Below are positions 21,001 to 32,616 of a DNA stretch of 64,000 nucleotides, piece after piece. The notes below the pieces were generated by a model that saw only the letters and a list, made by a program, of their open reading frames with translations, was not told the origin of the DNA and searched no databases. The position numbers were made by a program, and so were the translations under genes. Origin of the DNA: Pardosa pseudoannulata (Eukaryota > Arthropoda > Arachnida > Araneae > Lycosidae); NCBI GenBank assembly GCA_032207245.1, contig CM063504.1, forward strand, positions 22,866,991-22,930,990, given 5' to 3'. Each line of letters opens with the position of its first letter. The stretch's first letter is position 1.

Positions 21001-24000
21001 CAGATCAACGATAAAATTCAATCAACGTGACAGAAAGCAGAAAAATTATACCACGTGTTGTAACTACGCAGAAATAAAAGCGAAATCATGAGAAAAATAA
21101 AAGCTGTGCATATGATTTTAACTAAGTGGAACAACAAATCAGCTCTTGCCGTGTTAAAATACACAAATATATCCCGATTTTACCTTGGTAGTGGATTGCC
21201 AACAATAAGTTATTTAAAAATGATTTATGTTGAAGCCACGCGTTGATGAAAATCATCTATTAAGCAAACTGTTGAAAACCGAAGGGAATTTCCAACAGTT
21301 GTATATGAAACAAATTGCAATGCTAAGGAAGGATTCTTATTTCTACAACGCAGTTGAAGTCACCTTGGTAATTTTTTCTGTTTTTGAATCTTCATAAAAA
21401 CGACGGCAGGGGGTCCATATTCGGAAAAGAAGCCTAACTGTGTCGTGTAGGTGTAGAGAGCTAAAGAGCTTTATGCGACGCCTGCTTCTTCTGTAATTTC
21501 TTTTTCGAGAACAAACTAGTATACGTCTTATAACTGAAGGAATAGATATCCGCAATTAAAATCATTTTATTTATTTTTTAAGATTGCATGTCTTGCAACT
21601 TTTTATGACCAAAAGATATGGAATGAAGTAAGACCACTTGGACACATATACAAAAGGTGCAATGCCCAGATATTTTTAATCTGAGACTTTTACTAATATG
21701 CTTTCACATAAAATTCTAGTAACATTAAACAAAGAAATCTGTAATCACAGGAAACAACACTTTCCTAACAGATCAGTTATAAACAATATTTCTAGAAACT
21801 CCATTTTAAGATATTTAAGAAATGAGGAAGCCACTTTCAAATGAAATTTAAAATTCAATGAGTTTAATTTAAATTAGGCACAGAAAAGCTATAGCATTAA
21901 AAATTTCCTTGGCATTATATATTTGCATATTTACATCTTATATTTGTAATTTAAAAGTTAAATTCTAGTAATGAACTCTACAGTCTCCTTTTACCATTTT
22001 TTAATGCATCGAAGGATGTACAGACATGTTTCAAAGGAGAAAATTGTTAACAGTACACAGTTAATCTTCATTTAAAAATAACAAATTTGGATAAGTAAAT
22101 GTTTACATAGAACCAATATCGAAGCGTCAAAAACCCTTGAGTTCACTGATTTACGAAAATATTTTAGTTGAACATTTACTCTATTTTACAACCTCTACAT
22201 TAAACTGCTCAGCTAAAAAGCAAATGCTAAAACTACTTTACATACTAAAAATACATACAGGGTGCTATAAAAACAAATTTTAATGTAATGAAAGATTGTC
22301 AGAAAAATTACGTCAAAAATTATTTTATTTAATAGAACTAGATGAACTTAAATTTTATCGTTAAGTTTGTAATATATTTTGTCTTTAATTAACAGTAGAC
22401 TATTAAAAAATCATTCTTAAACTTTTCAGTTATAAGGAATATATGTATCTTTTGAATATATCTCGGGTTTCATCTTTAGGAACTTAAGTTATAGTTTAAC
22501 TTAGGCTGCTTAATTCAAAAGATGGCACTCTTCAAAATAAGCCTTAATTTAAATTCTGAGTGGTGCAAACAGATGGCTTCACTTTATTAAAAAATGATTG
22601 AAGAATGATACTTTAGATTTAGGAAATTTTCAATTTCTGTCTATTTTATTTGGAAATTGGTTTCAATGCAAATAAACAAAACTTGAAAAAGATTGCATTA
22701 TAGAAGAGTTCCATCAATTAAAGTATATTCCATAAATTAAAGCATTTCACATTTGTGATTTATTTTAAATATTATTTCAGTCAATATGCGGGAAATTTAT
22801 TACTCCTTATATAATTTTAAAATTAATTGTGACCAAATACTTCGAGATCCTAGAAAATACAATAAAGTCACTATTTTTTGTACTGGTTTTCTTTTATTTC
22901 TTTCCAATTTACTCCCAATTTCATTTTGATATGATTTTGGCTGCCCAATTTAAATTTCGTTCAGATGTTGTAAATTGTTGCAATTTGTTTTTTATTTCGA
23001 CCCTGTAAAGCAAGGTGGAATGATAAAGGGAAAATAAAACAAAACGAAGGCAAACACGTATTTTAGTAGCCAGTTATTGTAGTATTTTTTTACATTAACA
23101 TGATTTAAAAAAATAAAAATACTAAACCGTTAAAAAAACTACAACTGTTTGATTGCAAAGTAATTAAATAACTGAAATTACATTTGTAAGAGGAAAGATA
23201 TATTACTGGAAAATAATTAAGGCCAAAAATAAATTAAACAACCGGGTGACACCAATTTTAACATGACCGTGATATCTTGAAAAAAGAAAAAAGGTTTTAA
23301 AAAACGAATCAATAAAACGATAATTAATGAAAAGTCGTTTCGGTTCCTCTCACATTTCAGAAGAGGATTCAATATATATAAATTTCTTTTTTTACTCAAC
23401 TTTAAGTAACGGTTTTTCTTACAGATCGTTATCAACTAATTTATGCCCAGTTTTAATAACATTCAGGCCAACGCAATCGCCAATTTCTCGCAGTCGTTTT
23501 AATTACGACACCCCAAAAACACAGAGCTGTGTTAAGAAAAATAACATTTGACATACACCAAAAATCAAATATGCAAAATGCACGCAAATCAAAGCACACT
23601 CCGAAGTGTTTTAGATATACGACAGACGACGAGGGTTTCCTGTTACAGACGATTTTTTAACTGCACGACTCCGTGTGTGGGCCTTCAAAATGATTTGCAC
23701 AGAGACCATCAAAGGGAAGGGGGGGGTTGATGCAACGGCGACGTGGAATACCGATGGGCCATAAAAAAACATTATCAAAGGGAATGTTGAACGAGGTTGT
23801 TATCTATTTAGCGATACGAAAAAAAAAATTATAAAAAAAATTAATTGGGTGATGGGCAACACAGAAATTTCTAGAGTTTATGTACGCGATTATATATGCT
23901 GATTTTCTATAGTGTAGATCTGCAACATTCAAATCATCGAAGTATAAAGGTTCAAAAGCAGGTGGGATAAACATATTTCATAAAGTTAAAATATGAAAGA

Positions 24001-24863
24001 GGATTGTGTGCGTAATAGATTTAGAAAGTAATTATGCAATTATCAGGAAACATCTAGTTGGCATAAAGAGGCATTTTGTACAGTGCTTCTGCAAGTAGCA
24101 GCTATGAATACTCAAACTTAATGATTACCTTTCTGTAATATATATTAATGATCGTCATTTTAAGCTCACATCCCATTGGGAAAATTGTGCAACGAAATTT
24201 TTACCATTACTTTCTTACTATTGCCTTTGTTAAAATGATATAGTCGTTTTAAAACATTCTATGCAGAGTATAGAAACAAACAAACAAACAAACAAAAATC
24301 TCGAGAGGTGCAGGGAACTTGGCCCTAGCTGAGACGTCCAGTTCCGAGATATATATCATCCGAGAAGTAGTCGTAACTATTTTAGAATTATTTAGATTGA
24401 GCAGTTTCGTTTTCCCCTGAGAAAATCCCTTAGCCCTTCAAAATTTGTAAAAAACGGCGAGTTGTTGCTCATTTTATTATGAGGACACTCTACAATTTCT
24501 CAATATGACTTTTTAATAGGGAACAGACACTACATCTGGAATCGAGCCCAAGTCATCGGAGCTCAAACATTGGTGAAGCATCATAAAGTTAAAATTTCAG
24601 AGAAAAACATAATGATAATCATTTGGAAAAATATTTTTACGCCCATTTGAAGCACTAAGATTTATGTGTTTACAAACCTTTTTAATTATTTCTCAGTTTT
24701 GAGGGCATAATGGTTGAAAGTGATGCGACAATTGAATTTTTACTAATTTCCCTCCTCCCATAAAGTTTACTACATACATAAATAAAATGAAAATAATTAT
24801 AAAAATATTTAAATGGTGCTTTTACTTGTCGAGAAAGAAGAATAAATAATTAAATAAAATATA
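21001..24863. other. Long AT-rich gene-free stretch
   Basis: Nearly 4 kb without a defensible gene. Small items: a CAGGGTGCTATAAAAAC string at about 22258 that could be one end of a DNA transposon, a G10 run at about 23719, and an (AAAC)n run at 24279-24295. All open frames are under 75 codons and have no recognisable features. Confidence 0.5.
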
Positions 24864-25653
24864 CAGGGTATCTGCCAAAATAAAATTTTTCAAATCCATG
24901 ACTTTTCATGACTTTCCCTGATTTAGCGGATCATTTTCCATGACTTTAAAAAGCTTTCGTTAAAGTATATATGAATAAAACTTCTGATGTACATACAAAT
25001 AAAATATATGCTTTTAGAGAAATTACAGGAATTTTACCATAAAAAACTATAAACTTACTTTATAAGTGTTAATAAACTTACATACATAAAAATAAATTGT
25101 TGTATCTACATACCTAAGTTTAATTATATAGCAATTTTTCAATCAAAATGTTTCCAATTTGAATTCAGGGTACTTTGGTATTATCCAGGTGACCATGAAT
25201 AATAGCCAAATATAACCCTATAATGTTTACATACAATATCCCTAGAGATAAACTTATATTTTGTGCAAAAATCTTAACTAATTTTTATTAAAAAATAATT
25301 ATTATTATATTAATAAAATTTTAATCTACAATTTAAGAAAAAACCAGAATAATATACATTTACCCACCCATTAAGCTTTCTTGCTTTGAGTTTCCTTGGT
25401 GAACAAATTTTACTTGGCAATAGGGTCAATAAGATAATACATAAATACCAAACTCAGTAACTTCAGCCAAATGACAAGTAAAAATAGAATTAAACAATTC
25501 AATGCATTTTTATTTAATCGGTAGTTTAGCGGATCCATGACTTTCACTCATTTTACTTGAAAAATCAAGACTTTCCATGACAAAATTAATCCATTGTCTA
25601 AATCCATGATTTTCCATGACTTTCCCTGACTTTCCAGGTGCTCGGAAACCGTG
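24864..25653. mobile_element. hAT-type non-autonomous element, 790 bp
   Basis: Left end CAGGGTATCTGCCAAAATA, right end reading inward CACGGTTTCCGAGCACCTGG: imperfect CAGGG-type termini. Flanking octamers AAAATATA and AATATAGA match at 6 of 8 positions, in keeping with an old 8 bp hAT duplication. Both ends carry runs of CCATGACTTTCC-like motifs (at 24895-24955 and 25530-25635), a hallmark of several invertebrate and fish hAT-type MITEs. No coding remnant seen. Confidence 0.6.
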
Positions 25654-26434
25654 AATATAGAATTTAGTTTATAATTTAATTTTTTTTTAATAATTTAAAA
25701 AAATTCTAAATATTTTGCAGTCATGGTCTCATGGGTCACCAAAAACTTGTGAATTCAAAGACAAAATTAGCCAACGTAATAGAAGAGAAAGAGAAGAAGG
25801 AAAAATGATAGTTACAGAGACCGAATTAAAGTCATATGTATTTGTTTAGGAATCCACTTGATGGTTTCCCAGTATCACGAGATCAAATTTTGCGGTACTT
25901 ACTTCTCTTTTTATCAAAATAAAAAAACACTCACAAAATTTTCAAACGGTGCTTTTCTTGTTGAGACAGAAGTAAAAAAAAGATCTTTTAAACTTCCTGG
26001 CGGTCACGGTTACACCACTCCCATGACCCGGTCCCAACATTTCGCAGCTAGAATGCGGCTCTGCACAACTCGATTCCGTGGGCCAGCATAGAGAAGGGCT
26101 CATTGACATGGGCGCCAGTCGGGAAATACCTTTCTCCAAATCCATCCACCTTCGTAAGAAAGGGCTCGACAGTTAGCTGTGTGTGCCCCGGGGCGACGGA
26201 CTCGCTTTGCTGTATCACGTTATCTCTTACCCGATGAAAATGGATGGGCGCATAACCGGAAGAAAACTGTGAGGGAACAAGCAGATTTATTGCGATTTAA
26301 CCCCTTGGTGTCAAGAAAGGCTACACACTCTCTCGAGAGCTGTTATTATGGGTGCAAGCTTTTTATTTCTTTCCTATTTCAAACCATTGTGATCAAATGA
26401 ACAGTTATGTCGGCAGAAAAGTGGTGTTGAACTT
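25654..26434. other. No supported gene; GC-richer patch 25980-26290
   Basis: 25980-26290 has clearly higher GC. Short frames on both strands are interrupted and I cannot assign a family. It could be a decayed exon, a retroelement piece or a conserved element. Confidence 0.35.
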
Positions 26435-27145
26435 TGTAAATGCCAACTCAAAGTTGAGGTTGAGGAGTGAAACCCCATAGAAACCTTTTCGTAAATTTGG
26501 AAGGAAATATTTCCCCACGATTACATACGGTGCTCTACTAAGGTCGTATAGTATGTTGGGATTAATAGGCAAAGAAAATAATCTGATCGTGTGTTTTACG
26601 ATCGTAGTGAAACAATTCGTAAGGTTCATACAAGATTATATGGATAGAAAAAACAGTTCTCGTTTGCCCATTTTCAAAAGGTGGCTTTCTGGAAATGGTG
26701 AATTTGCAAAACTATAACGAAAAGTATATTGTTTCCGTTATAATTTCGTAATATAGTGTCATAAACTACTACACTACATGAAAAGCTGTTAGTAAAGGTG
26801 CAATTTTGCCCCGCTGTTTGCTTTTCCAATCCATCGGGTCCAAATCAAAAAGTTTGTCAATGACGTAAGTGCCAAATCAAATTTGGGATTTAAGAATGAA
26901 ACGTTATATAAACTTTTAAAGAAAATATTTACTCATGTACCCTATGCATATAAAGACTAAGGTTATATGGTATGTTAGGATTAATAAGTGAAGAAAATAA
27001 GTCAATTGGGTATTTTAATGAGAATATATGGAAAGAAAAAGCAGTTCACATTTGTCGTCCCATGTTTTACAATGTTAGATTTCTTAACCTGGATAATTTT
27101 CGTAATATAGTTTTCTTTCTAGTTTCGTAATATAGTGTCAAAACG
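26435..27145. repeat. Old tandem duplication, about 380-430 bp period
   Basis: Two diverged units, about 26435-26765 and 26865-27145, share in order: TGCCAACTCAAA/TGCCAAATCAAA, GAATGAAAC/GAGTGAAAC, GTATGTTGGGATTAATAGG / GTATGTTAGGATTAATAAG, AAGAAAATAA, TATGGA.AGAAAAA and finally TTTCGTAATATAGTGTCA. The second unit has lost sequence internally. Confidence 0.7.
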
Positions 27146-27781
27146 TAGCAAATGGATCACTACGTTGACACTACGATAGAAATTATCATTTAACTTGTTC
27201 ATAAGTTTAAATAAAAATTTTAGTTTGGCCATTTATTTTAGAGTCTTATTTCTTACAATATGTTTAGGGTGCGCACATACGCGCATATATTCCTCCGTAT
27301 TCACACATGCACGTTTATTTGTGCATGACCCATTTACCTCTAGTTCAGATATAAAGTTTATATATATATACAAATACACAAAAATATAAGCACGCTCATA
27401 AATAATTTAATAATGACTGTTAATCTGCATTTCATGTGAAACAATTCATGTATAGTGTATATGTCCTTTTCTGAAGGATTTCTGGTTCATCCACTAAATT
27501 TATTTCAAGCACATTAAAAGTAACCCCCATATCTCATTTAGTGATCACTGGAAAGTTACGAAATACTTAAATCTCTGTGCAGAATGTTAACCAATTTATA
27601 AATTTCACCGAATAAATAAAGAATTGATATTTTACTGACATTTAATTCACATTTACGAGTATACTAATATTTCATGCAAGTCACTAAATACTGACGCATT
27701 TGCCAGCATCACAGATAATTGAATTTCTTCATATTATCACACAACCATACGGTTGAAAAATAATAGCAATAAAAATTATTA
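27146..27781. other. No gene seen
   Basis: AT-rich with short TA tracts near 27360. No exon or terminus recognised. Confidence 0.5.
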
Positions 27782-27890
27782 GGTTTGGTTTAGATCTCTT
27801 AGGTCATTTTATTATTATTATTATTATTTTCTGGCTACAGAAGGTCTCATTCGAACCCACGGAATTTTGTGCTGAAAGGCAGCATCCTAC
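27782..27890 (-). mobile_element. Decayed SINE-A with (ATT)n in its middle
   Basis: Tail GGTTTGGTTTAGATC on the left and head piece CATTCGAACCCACGGAATT followed by GCTGAAAGGCAGCATCCTA on the right. The body is largely replaced by an ATT microsatellite. Confidence 0.6.
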
Positions 27891-28554
27891 TCGTCTTCCC
27901 TTCCAGAGCTGTAGTCAAGCAAAAGAGGGTATGGGGGATACATGACGGGCTCTAGCCACCCTTCCAAAATTCTTAAATTTATTGTATACTCTTTTAACAC
28001 TGAAATAAAAGTACTTTTTCAAATATAACTTTTTTTAAAACTGCATACTTTAAAGATTTAATATGAAATAAAATTTCAGTTTTAAAAATTTGTACCTCTT
28101 TTTCGAATTTTAATATTTTTTTTTGCTTCGAACTGTTTTATACAATCCTTGAAAAATATTATACAAGATTGTGTTCGGACATATATGTAACAATTATTTT
28201 AATTCCCTCTGGTCACAATAATTATGTAGCCCCTATTGTTTTTACTTACCAGGGTTACTTGTTAAGGAGAAGCCTAAACAGCTAGAAGTAATAAAAAGGC
28301 AGTCGCCCGACATTGAAGAGAACGGAACAAGTCTAATTAAAACTTTATTTCAGAGCTGCTAAAACGGATATCTTTACTAGGCAACGACAGACAACAGAAG
28401 GTCACAAAAATCACTCTTCTCGAACAGAGGTGCACCCAAGAGCGAAGACATAAAGAATTTTCCCACTTACTCAGCGAATTTAAGTGTAAGATCAGTAAAA
28501 ACGTGGAGCCATTTGCCGGCGACAGCTGGGAAACGTGTTGAATAGACAGAAAAT
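27891..28554. other. No gene seen
   Basis: AT-rich. CAGAGCTGTAGTCAAGC at about 27905 is faintly like a hAT-E end and could pair with 29452-29467 around nested insertions, but the target duplication is unconvincing. Confidence 0.35.
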
Positions 28555-28567
28555 TTACATCTCTAGG

Positions 28568-28716
28568 TTTGATTTGATTTGGAGTGCTGCGGTATACTTT
28601 TTGCTACACGAGGGCTAATGAGACCGGGACCTACAGCTTGAAGCCGATTCCGAACGGATACGAACATCCAGACCACCGTGGGATTCGAACCCACGAACTC
28701 CGGTACCGAAGGCCAG
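28568..28716 (-). mobile_element. SINE-A, 5' truncated, with target duplication
   Basis: Tail TTTGATTTGATTTGGAGTGC, then body and B-box (complement GGGATTCGAACCCACG); it stops at GAAGGCCAG before the A-box. Flanking 13 bp repeats TTACATCTCTAGG (28555-28567) and TTACATCTATAGG (28717-28729) differ at one base. Confidence 0.92.
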
Positions 28717-28892
28717 TTACATCTATAGGATAGAAAGCTTTGGAAAATGGATCGAAAGAATTTTAAGTCAACGACGCTCCTTTGATTAAGACATTTAGAG
28801 GCTGGAAAAAAGATTTTAAGGAAATAGAATAGGTGAGAGGAGGTTTTTAAAGAAATATTAAAGTTAAATAATTTTGATATATTACATATATA

Positions 28893-29110
28893 TGTAACGG
28901 AGCGAAAATTTTTCTCGCCGTTACAATTTATTTTAGCCAATATTATTTTTGAATTGCACGAGCTTACTCGACAAGGAGAGTACCTAAGCAATTTGCAGTC
29001 GTGACTAAATTGAAAAAACAGCGAAGTCCAACGTCGTAGAACTTAATTTTATTGACTCTAAAACCGAATGTCTCTACACAAGACCTCAGCATCGAATGCT
29101 CACGACTACA
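28893..29110 (+). repeat. Repeat family D, copy 2
   Basis: A second 218 bp unit with the same ends as 15448-15665 (TGTAACGGAGCGAAA ... CTCACGACTACA). Conserved internal phrases include GAGAGTACCTAAG, AACGAAGTCCAAC-like text and AACTTAATTTTATTGACTCT. The 142-codon minus-strand frame over this region spans both this repeat and the neighbouring SINE and is not a gene. Confidence 0.65.
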
Positions 29111-29132
29111 CAGTTCTCTCTATAAATATACA

Positions 29133-29275
<143 letters not shown>

Positions 29276-29451
29276 GCCAAATTTTATACAGTTTTAATGC
29301 AGTTATTAATATTAAATTTTATGTAATTTGTTTTATTAAATTTTGTGTTATTTTAGCTTAAAAATAGTGAAATTTCAGGGATGGGATGGAAGTTTCAACT
29401 GGGCTTAGTCCATTTTGACCATCTCCCCCTACCATCTTTTGAAGCTAAATC

Positions 29452-29467
29452 CAGGCTACGGCCCTAA
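29452..29467. mobile_element. Possible lone hAT-E terminus
   Basis: CAGGCTACGGCCCTAA is close to the reverse complement of the hAT-E terminal repeat. Partner uncertain. Confidence 0.35.
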
Positions 29468-30497
29468 GTCTTCCTAACCTGCTGCTGGTTTTGATTATGA
29501 AGAATTGATTAGAATAAAGCTGGATTATTTATACAGATAATCATAAAGTAAACAGGAATTAGCTGGGTATTGTGAGTAAATGCTACACATGACACGAAGG
29601 TTAATTCGAATGCAGGTTACAAACGTTTTTTAAACCTAGGAAAAAAAAATAAGTTCAACCTATGCATAATATCTCTGGACGTTAAAATTCCATCCGCCTA
29701 ACGTAACCAAATTCAAACTAGCATGAAACATGGCAAAAGTAACTCAGTTACTCAAAGCTGCCGCTAGAGATCACCTGTAAAATGATTAAAAGGTTAAATC
29801 GAAGCGACAGCAAAATATGCCAATGATGCAGCCTTAGAAACAAAGAGTTCTTCCGGGGTTGTACATGAGTTATTCCTCTACAAGTATTTTTTTTATTTCT
29901 TTTATAGGCGCGTCTTTCCTATTAAAAAACTTAAATGAATATCTAGTTTCGATTTAATCTCGGTAAAAGGTTAAGGAAATTAGAAAAAATAAAATTATCG
30001 TGTTCTGAATCATTAATCATCAGGCAACAAACTGCTGACGGACGTTTACCTCAAACACTTTTACTCATGCGTAATATATGCAAATTACTTAAAACGATAT
30101 ATTGATGAAAAAGCTATTGTTATTGAAGCTGGGGTATTAAATTTTTGTTACAGGAGGAAAAAAAAAGTTACAATTGATGCAGAAAATGTTATCAGGGTGT
30201 TTCTTGATTGGTAAGATAAAATCAAACTTATAACCTTAATAGTTTTAGTTGTATCGTCATTCCAGCAAATTATTTGCAAATTTGAGAGTAGCTATTTGAG
30301 AAAGTATGCAAGTCTGTTTAAATTACTCACATAGTGGGTTCATAGTGGAGATTATTTGGGGAAAAGATTTAATTATAATGTAGCAAAAAGTAATACATAT
30401 ATATTCATATATGCATATATTTAAACTTCTTTATATGCCAACGTACATATATGTACATAATTTAAATAAGTGTAATCCGTAATTTTCTACCGTTATT
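29468..30497. other. No gene seen
   Basis: AT-rich. No exon or terminus recognised before the hAT element at 30506. Confidence 0.5.
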
Positions 30498-30505
30498 ATC
30501 TAGTT

Positions 30506-30989
30506 CAGGGATGGACAAACTTTTTCGGCCGCGGGCCAAAAATCGAAAGAAAATAAATTTGGCGGGCCAAGATAAATTTTTCTAAAATTTTAAAAACAAT
30601 ATACAAGTACCTAACGGTTTAAATACGTTAATGAGATGAATGAAATTGCGATTTCATTTTTAAAAGTTCCTTATACTGAGGTTCGAAGTGAGATGTAATG
30701 ATTTTAAGGAACGATGCTAAATGCTCATCTGTCAGTCTACTTCTGAAATTATTCTTTCTAAGGTTCAAAGTTGAAAACACTTGTTCACATATAAGAAGCA
30801 AATATACCGCTGATCTTCTGGGAGTGAGATAATAAATTTGGGATATAATATTTAAGCAAAGTAGAAAAGGAGATGGATATATAATGTATAAATATATATT
30901 TCTTTTAATTTGCCTCGGACCGGCAACTTAAAATTCTATCCGCGGGCCGGATAAAACCTTCCGGCGGGCCGTAGTTTGCCCGTACCCTG
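30506..30989 (-). mobile_element. hAT element, internally deleted (484 bp)
   Basis: Termini CAGGGATGGACAAACTTTTT and, from the right inward, CAGGGTACGGGCAAACTAC are inverted repeats of hAT type. GGCGGGCC and GCGGGCC motifs lie inside each end. Flanking octamers ATCTAGTT (30498-30505) and ATCTAGAT (30990-30997) agree at 7 of 8 bases, the size that hAT transposases make. It contains the C-terminal piece of its transposase on the minus strand. Confidence 0.9.
30628..30846 (-). pseudogene. hAT transposase C-terminal (dimerisation) domain remnant
   Basis: The open frame runs for 72 codons to a natural stop at 30628-30630. It shows the hallmark series AVYLLLICEQVFSTLN, then RSRLTDEHL, then EPQYKELLK near the end, matching the C-terminal dimerisation region of hAT transposases and hAT-derived genes such as the ZBED, GTF2IRD2 and EPM2AIP1 groups. 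The DNA-binding and catalytic parts are missing. It lies within CAGGG-type termini with an 8 bp duplication, so it is the coding end of an internally deleted copy. The frame is undamaged, which suggests a fairly recent insertion or mild decay; no start codon or promoter is expected. Confidence 0.85.
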
Positions 30990-31802
30990 ATCTAGATCAT
31001 TTTTGACCTTTTTTTTTTATAAAATAACCTTTAGTTCGTAATAAATGCGTTAGTTTCTTCGCGTGTTTATCATTTTTTGTAACAACTTGGAGAAAAGAAA
31101 AATTGCTATCAATTAATCCGTAGTTCTTTCCAACGCCACTTATGGTATCGTTAAAGCAATACTGATGAAACGCAAACTTTCACTCTTTTCTGAAATAAGT
31201 AGTGAATACAAGTAGTGTCAACTGTGGTCATTATTCAAAACTTAGAGTGGATGAGGCTGGCCGCGACATTCGAATTTGATTTACTTACTCGGGCCGGTTT
31301 GAAAACAGGAGTCAGGTTGTTGTTTGCCAATCCCAGGTATATAAAGCAAGGGTACAATATCTTTGCTTTAAAGTCTAGAGGAAGATGACTAAATTTATCA
31401 GGTGAGTAACTTTTCCGATGTAATACGACGTACATAGCCATGCATTGTATTTTATATAAAAACTATACGTTCTACTATAAACTGTGTACCACGCAACAGT
31501 TTAATTTCTTATTAGTTCTAAATCTCAAAATTTCGTAGTAGTATTCCCCGAAAAGAATTAATAAGATGACATTTGATTTAAAAGAATAATCAAGAGGAAC
31601 ATTCTTGAAAATAAAGATACACAAAGTAATGGGTGTTTTTTACTCACTACAAAATTAGAATGGCATCAATGTTACAGTGCAGTTATTCTTACAGTGCAGT
31701 TATTAGGCTATGAAAGACGACACAAAAATCTGAAAATATAAAATGTTGAATTTATTCAGACAATCTAGCTTTGGCACTCTCCTGCCAAAAAGTTTTACAT
31801 TC
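30990..31802. other. No supported gene
   Basis: Between two hAT elements; contains a 68-codon minus-strand frame (31235-31441) with no recognisable features. Confidence 0.45.
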
Positions 31803-31810
31803 GCTTACAT

Positions 31811-32616
31811 CAGGGGTGACCAAGACGTCGACCGCGGTCGACTGGTAGACCACGAAGACATTTTAGGTAGTCCGCGAGACCATCCCGATAATGACCTCGG
31901 ATATTAACAATTTAATTTTTGATTTATGTCACAGAATGAATGAATTATTTAAAATAAAAATTTACTACAGTTTACGCTTTGAAACCTAAAACAAACTGTG
32001 CAAAATAATACAATGAATTTGTCGTTTTACAGTGGAGAATTAAATAGAAACAACTTGACAAAGTGGGATGCTTAGATTATAATATAATCGAATCAGTATC
32101 ATATAATCATTACACGGTACTGATTCGATATGCTATACACACCTCAGTTTTGTCGCCAAATTGGCGACTTTTAGGGCGATGTCCGACGTCGCTGGGGACT
32201 TTTGGCGACATAAAGCTTTCCAAGCTTTTTGGAGCTTTGTAGTGGCAGCCCTTGTTCGTAATGGTTTGTTAACAGATGGACATTTAATTTCGTGTTTACG
32301 CATTGTAATAAGCTCGTGCCAGTTACAATATGATAAACTTGTCGCAGATATACAGTGCCAAATTTCAACTAAACGAAGTGAATAGGATGGTCAATTTTTG
32401 ATATATGAATACTTTGATTATTTTCGTCAGTAAATTTTTATTTTGTAAATATTAAGTTTTTTTTAGAAAAATTAGATAATTTACCATTTTTTCTTGTTAT
32501 CGAAAATAAATATATAAACATGTACTTTACGTTAATTTAGCTCTGCCATTGGTAGACCGCCTTCGATTTTTTAAATGTGGAGTAGACCACGGATCCCAAA
32601 AGTTTGGCTACCCTTG
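31811..32616 (+). mobile_element. Second hAT element, internally deleted (806 bp)
   Basis: Left end CAGGGGTGACCAAGACG, right end inward CAAGGGTAGCCAAACTTTTG. Inside the left end is the palindromic GTCGACCGCGGTCGAC, and both ends carry GTAGACCACG text. Flanking octamers GCTTACAT (31803-31810) and TCTTATAT (32617-32624) agree at 6 of 8 bases. Carries a hAT C-terminal coding remnant on the plus strand. Confidence 0.8.
32161..32385 (+). pseudogene. hAT transposase C-terminal remnant, second family
   Basis: A 74-codon frame ends in LLTDGHLISCLRIVISS, then YDKLVADIQCQIS and a stop. This is the usual ending of hAT transposases (LTDxHL..LLR...., then a final K/R-x-CQxS). The N-terminal part of the frame (LATFRAMSDVAGDFW...) shows no resemblance and is probably non-coding sequence joined by the internal deletion. 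It belongs to a different hAT lineage from 30628-30846, judging from both the protein and the termini. It lacks catalytic regions. Confidence 0.72.

Noticed and set aside
28563..28991. 142-codon minus-strand frame
   Set aside because: Composed of a SINE-A copy, unique AT-rich DNA and repeat D in reverse; chance frame.
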